Assembly (NCBI RefSeq): GCF_900143075.1
Contig: NZ_FRCY01000004.1
Coordinates: forward strand, 248,001-312,000
Source: Cyclobacterium lianum
GTDB taxonomy: Bacteria; Bacteroidota; Bacteroidia; Cytophagales; Cyclobacteriaceae
Reading direction: 5' to 3'
Length of the DNA: 64,000 nucleotides
Made by a program: the position numbers and the translations under genes. The notes under the pieces were generated by a model. The model was given only the letters and a program-made list of their open reading frames with translations, was not told the origin of the DNA and searched no databases. Each line of letters begins with the position of its first letter. Position 1 is the first letter of the stretch. Shown in pieces: positions 25,017-34,365 of the stretch.

Positions 25017-26294
25017 TTAATGACCATGAGAGGTCTGACTTTTCTTCATTTCAGAAATCAGGTAATAGGCATTGTTCCATGCTACCTCGGTACCGTCAGG
25101 AATTGGTTCTAATAATTTGATCTCTACCCAACCATCTTCGGTTATACCGGTGCGTACTTCTATGGCTTTAAATGCCCATTCGGTCTTTCCATCGTCTTCA
25201 TGGGCTTCCGCCATAAAAATAAAAGGCTTGCCTTCTTCTTCTATGATGGCACTTTCAGGTAAGGCTTTAACCTGATTGTCTCCAGTGCTTATTTTACCAT
25301 TGATATACATGCCCGGGATCAGAAAATCTTCTTTTTGATCTATTTCGGCATGCACATGTACTGCCTTAGGGTTTTGTTCAAATTGTTTACCCACAGAATA
25401 AATCTTGGCTGAAAGCGTAGTACCCGGAATGGATTCCACGGTAAAGGCAATTTCCTGTCCTATTTTAACCTTGTGAACGTCCTTTTCAAATACCATCAAA
25501 TCCGCATGTATGTGGTCGATATTGACAATCATGAACATCTCGGTCTGAGGATCAACATATTGCCCAATCTGAACCTCTACTTTTTCAATGTATCCATCAA
25601 TTGGACTAACCACTGGTACGTATTGATAGATATCACCACTCTGTACATTTTTCACATTTAAGCTTAGCTGCTTCAATTGAGCTTCATAGCCTTTCACCTC
25701 ACCCTTCATGGCCTGGTAGTCCGCCTGTATTTGCTGATAAGTTTTTCCGGAACCGACTTCCTCCTCATATAACCTTTTCTGCCGTTGATTTTCTTTTTCC
25801 AGAAACTGTAGTTGGCTGTAAGCCCGTACATAGTCAGTCTGTAACCTGGTCAGGTTGGGGTGGGAGAGATAGGCCAATACTTGCCCTTTGCTCACCTGAT
25901 CTCCTTCAATCACTTTGATGGAAGTAACATTGGCTCCCAGAATAGCCGTAACGGTCGCCTCATGCTGAGGCGGCACTTCTAACTGACCATTTGCTTCTAC
26001 CACGCCAGATAGTGAGCGGGTGGGTAGTGTGTCAATCTTGATGCCTAGACTTTCAAATTTGAGGTCCGAAAGATGAAGCTCGGCCAGCCGTTCTTCATTA
26101 TTTCCTTCCTCACCTTCGTGCCCAGCCTCGCCCTCACTGTGTTCGTGAGAAGCTTCACCTGAGTCATCAGCCGAATTTTTGCCGCAACCTGTAAATACCG
26201 ACACCATAAGTACTAGTGCAACTATATATATAATTTGCTTTTTCACTTCTTCTATTATTTGTCTGATTTTATTTTTGACTTTCAATTCCATCAT
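25017..26294 (-). CDS. czcB: CzcB-like efflux RND periplasmic adaptor
   Basis: A 425-residue membrane-fusion protein. An N-terminal anchor ends in a lipobox-like VFTGCG (~Cys37). A His/Glu-rich stretch follows (ASHEHSEGEAGHEGEEG), which may capture metal. Then come a barrel-sandwich half motif (GANVTSIKVIEGDQVSKGQV), a coiled-coil hairpin (~140-210, LQFLEKENQRQKRLYEEEVG) and beta-barrel regions, with a final HGH tail. It connects the RND pump to the outer-membrane channel. Its ATG overlaps the pump stop (TAATG), so the two are translationally coupled. Confidence 0.9.
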   Translation of the reverse strand: MMELKVKNKIRQIIEEVKKQIIYIVALVLMVSVFTGCGKNSADDSGEASHEHSEGEAGHEGEEGNNEERLAELHLSDLKFESLGIKIDTLPTRSLSGVVEANGQLEVPPQHEATVTAILGANVTSIKVIEGDQVSKGQVLAYLSHPNLTRLQTDYVRAYSQLQFLEKENQRQKRLYEEEVGSGKTYQQIQADYQAMKGEVKGYEAQLKQLSLNVKNVQSGDIYQYVPVVSPIDGYIEKVEVQIGQYVDPQTEMFMIVNIDHIHADLMVFEKDVHKVKIGQEIAFTVESIPGTTLSAKIYSVGKQFEQNPKAVHVHAEIDQKEDFLIPGMYINGKISTGDNQVKALPESAIIEEEGKPFIFMAEAHEDDGKTEWAFKAIEVRTGITEDGWVEIKLLEPIPDGTEVAWNNAYYLISEMKKSQTSHGH

Positions 26295-29200
26295 TAGTTT
26301 GATGTTTTTAAATAGTATTCCAGTTGGTAGCGGCTATCCAGGTAATTGCCAAAGGCATTCCAGGAGTCCACTTCTATGCGAATGGCATCCCTGATGTTTT
26401 GCAGAAAGGTCACATAATCTATAGCTCCTTCGCGATAAGCCAGAATCGTACCTGATCGCTGTTCCTGTGCCAGGGGTAGCGCTTCATCGCGGTAATAATT
26501 CCATGAATTGAGCCATTTCAGGTATTGTTCTTTCTGGTTTTGATATGCTGCATTCAATTCCAGTTGAGTTTGTCGCAGGTTTTGTCCGGCTATATCCCGC
26601 TGGATTTTGGCCGACTGTGTCCTGCCAAGTTCAGGCCCGAAAAACAAGGGAATCCTTATCCCTACCTGATATTGATAAAAACCGGATTGTCCATCTACTT
26701 GTTGTCGGCCATACTGGCCTTGCAACTGCGGAAGAAACTGAGAATACCTTTCCTTTATGGTAGCATCCGCTACATCTACACGCTGTTTTGATACATTCAG
26801 CAACGGATGGTTCATCAAAGAGTCAGCCACATAATTCAGCGGTTCATCCAGTTGGGTAGCTGGGATATCCGGTACGGTAAAGAGGGTATCATTGGCAAAC
26901 CACAGGTTAAGCCGCTGCAAGGCACTGAGATAATCCCTGTAAGCCTGTTCCTTCTGTATCTGTACCTGATTGGCCTGATTGGAGGTAGCCAGGTATTCCA
27001 GTTTGGAAGTAGCTTCAGTTTCCAAACGAATTCGTGCGGCTCTTTCAATATCGGTAAAAACCGAATCCAACTGCTCATAAACCTGGTAGTTATTTTTGGC
27101 TGCATATACCATTGCCCAGGCTTGGCTTACTTCCCTTTCCAGCTCTATCACGGACAGGTCAAGCGCCTTCTCAGCCAGTGCTACCCGTTCTTTTTGTAAT
27201 TTCAAACGGGGTGCTATGCCAAAAATATCAATCTGCTGTTGTTGGATGCCTATCTGAGTGTAAACTCCATCCGAGCCATTGCCCACTTCTTCCTTACCAG
27301 TAAACACCTGCGTATTGCCAAAGTCCCATGCTGTTTTCTTTAAGGCCTGTTGGCTTTCAATTTCAAGTCTGGCTGATTGTATCTTAGGATAACTTTCTAC
27401 CGCACGTTTTCTAGCCTGCTCTAATGTAATCGTAGGTAAGCTGTCTTTCTCCTGTCCCTGCTGCTGGGCATTAGCCATAGCCGGTAAGCCAAATAATCCA
27501 CCACAAACGATGAGGACAATGATCACGTTGGCATTCGGTGCTTTCAGGTTCTTTCTTTTATCGCTCCTTCCTTCTACAAAAGTGTAAAGCACCGGCAGCA
27601 CTAGCAGGGTAAGCAATGTGGCTGTCAGCATTCCTCCAATTACTACAGTTGCTAAAGGACGCTGCACTTCCGCTCCGGCAGACCCAGAGAAAGCCATGGG
27701 TAAGAACCCAAATATATCTGTTGTGGCTGTCAGCATAATGGGCCTGATTCGCTCTTTGGTTCCTGTTAAAATTCTTTCTCTGATGCTGGTGACGCCTTCT
27801 TCTTTCAATGAATTAAAGCGGTTGATTAAGACCAAGCCATTTAACACGGCTACTCCAAAAAGCACGATAAAACCAACGCCTGCTGAAATACTGAAGGGCA
27901 TATCTCTAATCCACAGCGCAAATATACCACCAATAGCTGCCAGGGGTATAGCGATATAAATCATGATGGATTGTGAAAATGACTGTAGCGCAAAATAGAG
28001 TAAAACGAAAATCAAGAACAGCGCTATTGGAACAACAATGGCTAATCTGCTCTTCGCTCGTTCCAGGTTTTCAAACTCTCCTCCATAAGTGATGTAATAG
28101 CCGGGAGGTAACTCTAGTTGTGCATCCAGTTTTTCCTGAATATCATTTACCACTGACTCTACATCTCTTCCCCGTGTATTCACTCCTACATAGGTTCTTC
28201 TATAGGTATTGTCCCGCGAGATCTGCATGGGGCCCGGCACATAGCTGATATCTGCCACTTCTTTTATCGGCACTTGGGTACCATCGGGCAGATCAATGTA
28301 GAGTGTGCGCAGGTCATCAATACTTTTGCGATGTGCCTCGTCAAACCGGATGACCAGATCAAACCTTTTTTCTCCCTCAAAAATCACCCCGGCCACACCA
28401 CCGGCAAAAGCAGAGCTTACATACTCATTGAGCTTTTGAATATCCAGGCCGTATTGGGCAATTTTATCCCGGTTGTAACGAACGGTCATTTGAGGAAGTC
28501 CTGATGTCCGTTCGGGGTTTACATCACCAGCTCCTGGCACGGTAGAAATAATATCGGCCATCTCCTGCACCTTTTCGGAAAGCACTTCCAGGTCTTCACC
28601 ATAGAGTTTAACGGCAATATCCTCCCGTACCCCTTCCAGCAACTCATTAAAACGCAGCTCTACCGGCTGGGTAAATACCAGGTTTACTCCTGTAAGATGC
28701 ATCTCAAGCTTATCCTTGATTTGCTCAATTAGTTCATCTTTAGTCTCTGCAGACACCCATTGGTCTTTATCCTTTTCTAAGATGAGGTACATATCGGCTA
28801 TATCCATCGGCATAGGGTCGGTAGGGATGTCCGCCACCCCGATCCGGGCAGTTACTGTTTTTATTTCAGGGAAACTTTCCAGCAACAGGTTCTCAATCCT
28901 GATAGATACCTCTTTTGATTCGCTTAGGGAACTCCCGGGCCTGATGAGTGCCTGCATGGCGATATCTCCTTCATCAAGCTGAGGCACAAACTCACCTCCC
29001 ATCCGTGAAAAAATGAACCCGGCTGTTCCCAGCAGCACAATAGCTACGATAATCACTATTGCTTTAAAACGCAGGGCGCTTTTTAGCAAGGGCAGGTAAG
29101 CCTTTTGAATACCACCAATGATTTTATCACTTACTCTTTCCAGCCAGCGTTCAAATCGTCCAAACCAGTTCTTTTTGTTTTGAATAGGCTTCATAAATAA

Positions 29201-30706
29201 GGCCGACATCATCGGTACATAAGTCAGGCACAGGATAATGGCGCCAATCATGGCAAAACCAAAGGTGTAGGCCATCGGCTGGAACATTTTACCTTCCACA
29301 CCGGTGAGGAATAAGATGGGGGCGAATACAATAAGGATGATGATCTGTCCGAAAAATGCCGAACTCATCATGGTACTGCCTGCATCATAAGCCACCTCGT
29401 CCATCACACCCTGATTGAACTTAATTTTCCCTGATCGGATGCGTTTCTGGATTTCATACACCGTACCTTCAATGATGATCACCGCCCCGTCTATGATGAT
29501 CCCAAAGTCAATGGCTCCCAGGCTCATGAGATTAGCCCATACATTAAACTGCTTCATCAGAATGAAAGCAAACAGCAGTGAAAGCGGAATGGTGGTTGCA
29601 GTGATAATACCACCACGGACACTACCCAATAGAATTACCAGGGCAAAAATTACAATCAACGCCCCTTCCAGGAGGTTCGTTTTTACGGTGTCTGTCGTTC
29701 TGGAAATCAGGTCACTTCGGTCAATGATCGTGTAAATAGTTAGTCCTTCGGGAAGAGACTTTTCTACCTCGGCCATACGCTCTTTTACATTTTGGATTAC
29801 CGCATTGGGATTAGATCCTTTCAGCATCATAATGATACCCCCGACAGCTTCCTTTCCATCCTGTGTGAAAGCTCCATACCGTACCTGATTACCGAAGTGT
29901 ACTTTGGAGGCGACATCACCTACCGTAACTGGGATTCCATTTTCTGTTTTTATGACGATTTTTCTGATATCATCCAGAGAGCGCACCAATCCTTCTCCTC
30001 GGATGAAATTGGACATCCTGTTCTTCTCAATGTAAGCCCCCCCGGTATTGACATTATTTCTCGCCAGAGCCTCGTATACCTGAGAGATGCTCACATTCTG
30101 CGCATTGAGTTTATCCGGGCTGATGGCTACTTCATATTGCTTGATATAGCCACCGAAAGAATTCACTTCAACCACACCATCAAGCAAGGTCAGTTGTCTT
30201 TTTACAATCCAATCCTGGATTGTGCGCAACTCCATAGGAGAATACAGCGAGTCATAACCCTCTTGTGGTTGTATTGTGTATTCATAAATTTGGCCTAAAC
30301 CGGTGGAAATGGGACCCATTGACGGGCTTCCGAATTTCTCCGGAATGGTTTCTTTTAATTCGTTCAGTTTTTCCTGTACCAGTTGTCTGGGCAGATAGGT
30401 ACCCATATCGTCTTCAAAAACAATAGTGACTACCGACAGGCCAAACCTGGAAATAGACCGGATTTCATCCACCCCCGGCAGGTTGCCCATGGCCAGTTCC
30501 ACCGGATAGGTAACAAACTGCTCTATATCCTCTGTGGCCAGGTTTGGAGAGACAGTAATTACCTGGACCTGGTTATTGGTAATGTCCGGGACGGAACCCA
30601 GATTGACCGTTGACATGGAGTATATCCCCACGCCAATGAGGGCGAGCGTAAGCAGGCCCACGATGAATTTGTTCTTTATTGAGAACGATATGATTTTATT
30701 GATCAT
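26294..30706 (-). CDS. czcA: CzcA-type heavy-metal RND pump fused to a TolC-like channel
   Basis: A 1470-residue protein from the ATG at 30706 (MINKIISFSIKNKF). Residues 1 to ~1045 are an HME-RND pump. TM4 has DFGIIIDGAV with Asp400 and Asp406, the proton-relay pattern of divalent-cation pumps (Zn/Co/Cd/Ni) rather than CusA copper pumps. Residues ~1055-1075 form a hydrophobic stretch ending in AMANAQ, like a signal-peptidase site. Residues ~1085-1470 are an outer-membrane efflux (TolC/CzcC-like) domain with long coiled-coil repeats. Pump plus channel in one gene is known in Bacteroidota. An N-terminal extension to 30805 is not needed. Confidence 0.9.
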   Translation of the reverse strand: MINKIISFSIKNKFIVGLLTLALIGVGIYSMSTVNLGSVPDITNNQVQVITVSPNLATEDIEQFVTYPVELAMGNLPGVDEIRSISRFGLSVVTIVFEDDMGTYLPRQLVQEKLNELKETIPEKFGSPSMGPISTGLGQIYEYTIQPQEGYDSLYSPMELRTIQDWIVKRQLTLLDGVVEVNSFGGYIKQYEVAISPDKLNAQNVSISQVYEALARNNVNTGGAYIEKNRMSNFIRGEGLVRSLDDIRKIVIKTENGIPVTVGDVASKVHFGNQVRYGAFTQDGKEAVGGIIMMLKGSNPNAVIQNVKERMAEVEKSLPEGLTIYTIIDRSDLISRTTDTVKTNLLEGALIVIFALVILLGSVRGGIITATTIPLSLLFAFILMKQFNVWANLMSLGAIDFGIIIDGAVIIIEGTVYEIQKRIRSGKIKFNQGVMDEVAYDAGSTMMSSAFFGQIIILIVFAPILFLTGVEGKMFQPMAYTFGFAMIGAIILCLTYVPMMSALFMKPIQNKKNWFGRFERWLERVSDKIIGGIQKAYLPLLKSALRFKAIVIIVAIVLLGTAGFIFSRMGGEFVPQLDEGDIAMQALIRPGSSLSESKEVSIRIENLLLESFPEIKTVTARIGVADIPTDPMPMDIADMYLILEKDKDQWVSAETKDELIEQIKDKLEMHLTGVNLVFTQPVELRFNELLEGVREDIAVKLYGEDLEVLSEKVQEMADIISTVPGAGDVNPERTSGLPQMTVRYNRDKIAQYGLDIQKLNEYVSSAFAGGVAGVIFEGEKRFDLVIRFDEAHRKSIDDLRTLYIDLPDGTQVPIKEVADISYVPGPMQISRDNTYRRTYVGVNTRGRDVESVVNDIQEKLDAQLELPPGYYITYGGEFENLERAKSRLAIVVPIALFLIFVLLYFALQSFSQSIMIYIAIPLAAIGGIFALWIRDMPFSISAGVGFIVLFGVAVLNGLVLINRFNSLKEEGVTSIRERILTGTKERIRPIMLTATTDIFGFLPMAFSGSAGAEVQRPLATVVIGGMLTATLLTLLVLPVLYTFVEGRSDKRKNLKAPNANVIIVLIVCGGLFGLPAMANAQQQGQEKDSLPTITLEQARKRAVESYPKIQSARLEIESQQALKKTAWDFGNTQVFTGKEEVGNGSDGVYTQIGIQQQQIDIFGIAPRLKLQKERVALAEKALDLSVIELEREVSQAWAMVYAAKNNYQVYEQLDSVFTDIERAARIRLETEATSKLEYLATSNQANQVQIQKEQAYRDYLSALQRLNLWFANDTLFTVPDIPATQLDEPLNYVADSLMNHPLLNVSKQRVDVADATIKERYSQFLPQLQGQYGRQQVDGQSGFYQYQVGIRIPLFFGPELGRTQSAKIQRDIAGQNLRQTQLELNAAYQNQKEQYLKWLNSWNYYRDEALPLAQEQRSGTILAYREGAIDYVTFLQNIRDAIRIEVDSWNAFGNYLDSRYQLEYYLKTSN

Positions 30707-30717
30707 ACGACTTTTAA

Positions 30718-30903
30718 TTATTTGATATGGACGGAGAAGAAGTGATGGAACCGTGCTACAATCGCTACCAAAAGGATCAGGCTGACCAACACAATAAAAA
30801 ACCACTTTAGGATCTGTTTGACGGTGACTTTCTTCCTTCTTTCTTTCCTTTTTTTCGTTTTGCTTTTATTCAATTTTTTCAACTTTTGGATAAAATTGAA
30901 CAC
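30718..30903 (-). CDS. Small basic single-helix membrane protein
   Basis: A 61-residue protein with a very basic N-terminus (KKLNKSKTKKRKERRKK), one membrane helix (ILKWFFIVLVSLILLVAIV) and a His-containing tail (RFHHFFSVHIK). The start would be GTG at 30903. It ends 11 bp before the RND pump start and is on the same strand, so it likely belongs to the efflux operon. It may be a small accessory subunit. No family is recognised, and the ORF could be a leader. Confidence 0.5.
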   Translation of the reverse strand: MFNFIQKLKKLNKSKTKKRKERRKKVTVKQILKWFFIVLVSLILLVAIVARFHHFFSVHIK

Positions 30904-30946
30904 AATGAATTTTTGCCTTTGAGTACTAAAGGCCCATTAAAAGAAA

Positions 30947-31008
30947 ATGCCTGACGGATCAATAAAATGCTTACTCAGTCCTGTTAAAAGGACTTATCGT
31001 CAGGGCAT
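30947..31008 (-). promoter_or_regulatory. Nested hairpin element upstream of the efflux operon
   Basis: Outer arms ATGCCTGACG (30947-30956) and CGTCAGGGCAT (30998-31008) pair over 10 bp with one bulged G. Inside them AGTCCT (30977-30982) and AGGACT (30989-30994) form a second stem. On the minus strand a T-rich run follows. It can end the DUF6660 transcript or form a leader structure for the efflux operon. Confidence 0.55.
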
Positions 31009-31032
31009 ACTTATCCTGCAAGACAAGAAGAA

Positions 31033-31350
31033 TTATGATTTGGGGGGCTTGATAAATCCAGAGATTTCAATGCTTCTGAAATCCTGAAAATAAGAAGTGT
31101 AAACCGCAGAAAGTTTCACGAGGTGTGTGAAATCAACCCCTGCTGTTGATAAAAAATGCACATGGCAACAATGGCATACGCAAAATGGAGAACAACCGTC
31201 CCAACCCTGATTGTGGTCATGATTGTGATTATCATTCGCAGTTTTGATTACTGTAATACTATTCTCGCTATCCTTAAGTGGCACTGTATCCGCACAGGCC
31301 ATCCCTGAAAGGACGATAAAGTAAAAGCTTAATATGTAGCACGCGATTTT
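31033..31350 (-). CDS. DUF6660-family Cys/His-rich exported protein
   Basis: A 105-residue protein starting at the GTG at 31350 (residues KIACYILSFYF follow). The TTG upstream at 31395 adds a tail unlike the family. After a hydrophobic leader it has a His-rich stretch (NDNHNHDHNQGWDG) and a CSPFCVCHCCHVH cluster, the signature of DUF6660 proteins in Bacteroidota. Such proteins are found next to CzcA/CusA genes and probably bind a metal in the periplasm. It precedes the RND operon on the same strand with a structured 130-bp gap. Confidence 0.8.
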   Translation of the reverse strand, partial: KIACYILSFYFIVLSGMACADTVPLKDSENSITVIKTANDNHNHDHNQGWDGCSPFCVCHCCHVHFLSTAGVDFTHLVKLSAVYTSYFQDFRSIEISGFIKPPKS

Positions 31351-31469
31351 CACTATTGCAAATATACGGATTAATGCAATGCAAGGGTATTGCAAAGTTG
31401 TATCTTCATATTAACGCATGTTTTCTCAGGATTGTTAGTACTTAAATAGTTAATACGATAGCAGACCGA

Positions 31470-32687
31470 CTAAAAATAGCTGGATATGCCTATCTGGAAT
31501 CCTGCTGTTTTGGCTGCCGGATTGCCCAACAAATCTGTCTCCCATATATGCCGGTAATTGGCGCGGATCACTGTTTGAGATGATGGACGAAAACTAAGAG
31601 CCGGTACTATGGCTTGTACATCATCATGAATGTTTCCTCCTGTCTCTTCAAATGACCCTACGTTATAATCTACATGTTCAAGCCGTAGTGCCAGGTTAAT
31701 TCTGGCATTCTCCCACCCGAACATTTCACGCTTTAAAACGGTATAAACAAAATCTATAAACCCGCCTTGTTGTTGACTTCCAAACTGCTGGGAGTAAGTG
31801 GCAGGAACGTCCACGAATGCCCATACCCATTCCCCGGTAATATCCAGATTTTTTATTGCGGAAGTATTAAAATCAATTGCCAAAACATCCAGTCTCCTTT
31901 TTTGATCCAGCATAAGTCCGTCTTCTTCATACTTGTTATACACATCGCCCATCCAAGACAACCCTATTTCCCCGATTTTCCGGTGACGAATAGCCGTCTT
32001 TAGCGTGATAAGGGGAACAGCATTGAAGTTTTCTTCAAAACGATCTACATTTTCTTTGGTAGCTGGAAGCCAGGTTCTGCCTTCACTATTCGCAACTATC
32101 CGATCATTAAAACCATTGGTAACATAAGCTTCGTAGGCCCATACCCATTGTTTTTGATAGGTCTTTCCGTGCAAACCAAACCCAACATTACTGAAAGTGG
32201 CCGGGATAATAGTAGTGGCAGAGATTGGCCTGTCTACAAACTCCCACCTCGGGCCATCGTGGTTTTGATTAAATGCCCCAATCGGGTTCATGATAATTCC
32301 TCCCCTGAAATTGAGTAATGGATGAAATTCAAAATCAAGAGCGGCAAACTCAATGTTGATCTCTTTGGTACCTTCTTCAAATTCTATTTCCGAGAGAAAT
32401 TTAATCCGCTCAGTGATGGTGGAAGATACAAACAGGGTCATTCTCGGAATTTTAAAAGAGACACCCTCGGTAATGCCATCGGACACAAAGTATTCTCCCT
32501 GTGCTTCAATATAACCCCCAATTGCTACCGGAAAACTTCCTGCTTGCAGAAAAGGCCGGTTGTAAACCGCGTCCATATTCAGTAGCAACTGAAAGCTGTC
32601 TGACTTTTGGGCAAATGCTACATGATTTAAACAAATCAGCACCAGCAGATAGCCACCAATTTTATAAATAGATGAAGATGTTTTCAT
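31470..32687 (-). CDS. Outer-membrane porin-like beta-barrel protein
   Basis: A 405-residue protein with a signal peptide (GYLLVLICLNHVAFAQ). The mature part is an even set of alternating strands and Gly/Asp turns (VAIGGYIEAQGEYFVSDGIT; MTLFVSSTITERIKFLSEIE), typical of a 16- to 18-strand porin. It ends in GFQIGISSYF, with the C-terminal Phe required by the outer-membrane assembly machinery. It overlaps the Rieske gene by 26 bp and shares its operon with the di-heme protein. A substrate cannot be assigned. Confidence 0.75.
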   Translation of the reverse strand: MKTSSSIYKIGGYLLVLICLNHVAFAQKSDSFQLLLNMDAVYNRPFLQAGSFPVAIGGYIEAQGEYFVSDGITEGVSFKIPRMTLFVSSTITERIKFLSEIEFEEGTKEINIEFAALDFEFHPLLNFRGGIIMNPIGAFNQNHDGPRWEFVDRPISATTIIPATFSNVGFGLHGKTYQKQWVWAYEAYVTNGFNDRIVANSEGRTWLPATKENVDRFEENFNAVPLITLKTAIRHRKIGEIGLSWMGDVYNKYEEDGLMLDQKRRLDVLAIDFNTSAIKNLDITGEWVWAFVDVPATYSQQFGSQQQGGFIDFVYTVLKREMFGWENARINLALRLEHVDYNVGSFEETGGNIHDDVQAIVPALSFRPSSQTVIRANYRHIWETDLLGNPAAKTAGFQIGISSYF

Positions 32688-33090
32688 GATCTGTGTTTAC
32701 TTTAAAGTTTTTAAGATTCGTTTCTGCCGGGCCTTGTACCACATTCCCCTTGGCATCAAATTCACTCCCATGGCATGGGCATACCAGATAGTGTGGTTGT
32801 GCATTTACCTCACAGCCCTGGTGGGTGCATTCCATCCAGAGTGCCATGTAATCATCTGCTGAGAGCCTGTATAATGCAATAGGAAAAGCCAGTGATAGCT
32901 CTCGCACCAGCACGACTTCTCTTGGCTTTTCCACCCCTTCAATAAATTCTTGTTTTGAGACGGTGAGCCTGTTGTCTCTGGCTATTGTATTTACCCGATG
33001 GACTGAGGTGCACCCAGAAAGTAAAATCGGGACTCCAGCAATCGCTAAACACGAACTCCCTGCCAGTTTCAAAAATGTTTTCCTGTCCAT
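32662..33090 (-). CDS. Rieske 2Fe-2S lipoprotein
   Basis: A 142-residue protein with a leader (DRKTFLKLAGSSCLAIAGVP) and lipobox LLSGC (Cys27). The Rieske domain is complete: CTHQGC (Cys88, His90, disulfide Cys93) and CPCHGSEFD (Cys104, disulfide Cys106, His107). It would hold a high-potential 2Fe-2S cluster outside the cytoplasm and pass single electrons. No partner cytochrome b is encoded nearby, so it is not a normal bc1 subunit. It sits between the porin and the di-heme oxidoreductase and overlaps the porin gene, suggesting one functional unit. Confidence 0.9.
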   Translation of the reverse strand: MDRKTFLKLAGSSCLAIAGVPILLSGCTSVHRVNTIARDNRLTVSKQEFIEGVEKPREVVLVRELSLAFPIALYRLSADDYMALWMECTHQGCEVNAQPHYLVCPCHGSEFDAKGNVVQGPAETNLKNFKVNTDHENIFIYL

Positions 33091-33091
33091 C

Positions 33092-34294
33092 TTAAAGTGA
33101 CTTTAGGAATGTCAAAAGCTTTTGTTTGTCAATATCACTCAACTGCTCAAAGCTACCCCGGCTATCATTTGCCTCTCCACCATGCATTAAAATGGCTTCT
33201 TCAATACTTTTGGCTCGGCCATCATGCATGAGAAAAAACTCACCTCCTTGCGAATCAGGTGACAGGCCCAAGCCCCAGAGCGGAGGAGTTCGCCATTCAT
33301 ACGTTTCTGCTGACCCTTCAGTGGCCCCATCGTCCAGTTCTGGCCCCATGTCATGGAGCAATAAATCCGTATAAGGATGAAAAGTCTTATTGCTGAGAGC
33401 CGGAATGTCAGATTCAGGTGTTGTCCAGGAGGGAATATGACATGAGCCACAGTTGATATCAGTAAAGATTTGTTGCCCCTGGATGACATTATAAGTCTCC
33501 GGATCCCTTTGGATAGGTGCTTTGAGTGTACTCAAGTAGAATACCACCTCCCGAATGGTCTGGTCACTAACTTCAGGATCGACCGATAGGTCTGTGGCCA
33601 CATCTAAGGGCTCAAACGTAGAAGTGACACCCATATCCTGATTATAAGCGGTAGCGGTCTGCTGCAACAAATCTATAGCTGCGGCTTTCTTTCCAAAACG
33701 ACCGATGAATTGCGCGTTGACTGCCTGGTGAAACCATTTTGGTTGGAAGTAATCGGGTGGATCAATATAATTGGGAATCCCTGATATTCCATCTCCATCC
33801 ACATCATCAGGGTCGGCATTCTTCAGGATTTGTTCATCAGTAAGTGCTGCTAATAAACCAAGCCCGGTAACTGCCGGAGGGGTGAATTTCATAAAAGGTG
33901 TGCCCAAAGTTAGTTTTTCTGGCTCAAAACCTGGTATAGCCCGGTTTTGAAGCTGGGGAGCACCCGCAGGAAAATCGGTGCTTTGGCCGGGAGAAGTCTG
34001 GCCAAACCTTGTAAGAGTCGTAAAAGGATGGCCTTTACCATCACCCGGATGACAACTTCCACAAGAAGTAGCTACGAACATAGGGCCTAATCCGCTTTCG
34101 GGTGTGAATATTTCATCATTGAATGCCACATCTCCAGCCAAAAACCGGTTTTGCTCTGAAAAGGAGAGCGCACCTATGGGTCCGTCAAGTAGCTCATTTT
34201 CGGCCGGTGCTTCCGGAAAAACCTCATCACAGCTGTAAATGATGGCGGCCATGAAACAAATAACCGGTAAAACCTTAATTTTTATATTAATCAT
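33092..34294 (-). CDS. Di-heme oxidoreductase (DHOR/thiol oxidoreductase-like) lipoprotein
   Basis: A 400-residue protein. An N-terminal leader ends in IIYSC (lipid Cys22). Two CxxCH c-type heme sites are present at Cys78-Cys81-His82 (CGSCHPGDGKGH) and Cys282-Cys285-His286 (CGSCHIPSW). The heme spacing and the LQNRAIPGFEPEKL, DGDGISGIPNYI and FFLMHDGRAKSIEEAILMHG stretches match the di-heme oxidoreductase (DUF1111) family, distant relatives of MauG and cytochrome c peroxidase. It is expected to relay electrons or oxidise a substrate in the periplasm. It opens an operon with Rieske and porin, divergent from a DtxR-type regulator. Confidence 0.9.
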   Translation of the reverse strand: MINIKIKVLPVICFMAAIIYSCDEVFPEAPAENELLDGPIGALSFSEQNRFLAGDVAFNDEIFTPESGLGPMFVATSCGSCHPGDGKGHPFTTLTRFGQTSPGQSTDFPAGAPQLQNRAIPGFEPEKLTLGTPFMKFTPPAVTGLGLLAALTDEQILKNADPDDVDGDGISGIPNYIDPPDYFQPKWFHQAVNAQFIGRFGKKAAAIDLLQQTATAYNQDMGVTSTFEPLDVATDLSVDPEVSDQTIREVVFYLSTLKAPIQRDPETYNVIQGQQIFTDINCGSCHIPSWTTPESDIPALSNKTFHPYTDLLLHDMGPELDDGATEGSAETYEWRTPPLWGLGLSPDSQGGEFFLMHDGRAKSIEEAILMHGGEANDSRGSFEQLSDIDKQKLLTFLKSL

Positions 34295-34347
34295 ATTTTT
34301 AAATATTGATTAGACAAACTTATAAATTTGTTTTGTCAAAGTAAAAT

Positions 34348-34363
34348 TTTAGATTAATCTAAA
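34348..34363. promoter_or_regulatory. Perfect palindrome, likely DtxR-family operator
   Basis: TTTAGATTAATCTAAA is a perfect 16-bp palindrome ending 2 bp before the regulator's ATG. It resembles DtxR/IdeR boxes with TTAG...CTAA ends. It lies between the regulator and the divergent di-heme operon, so the regulator may repress itself and the operon. Confidence 0.75.
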
Positions 34364-34365
34364 TT

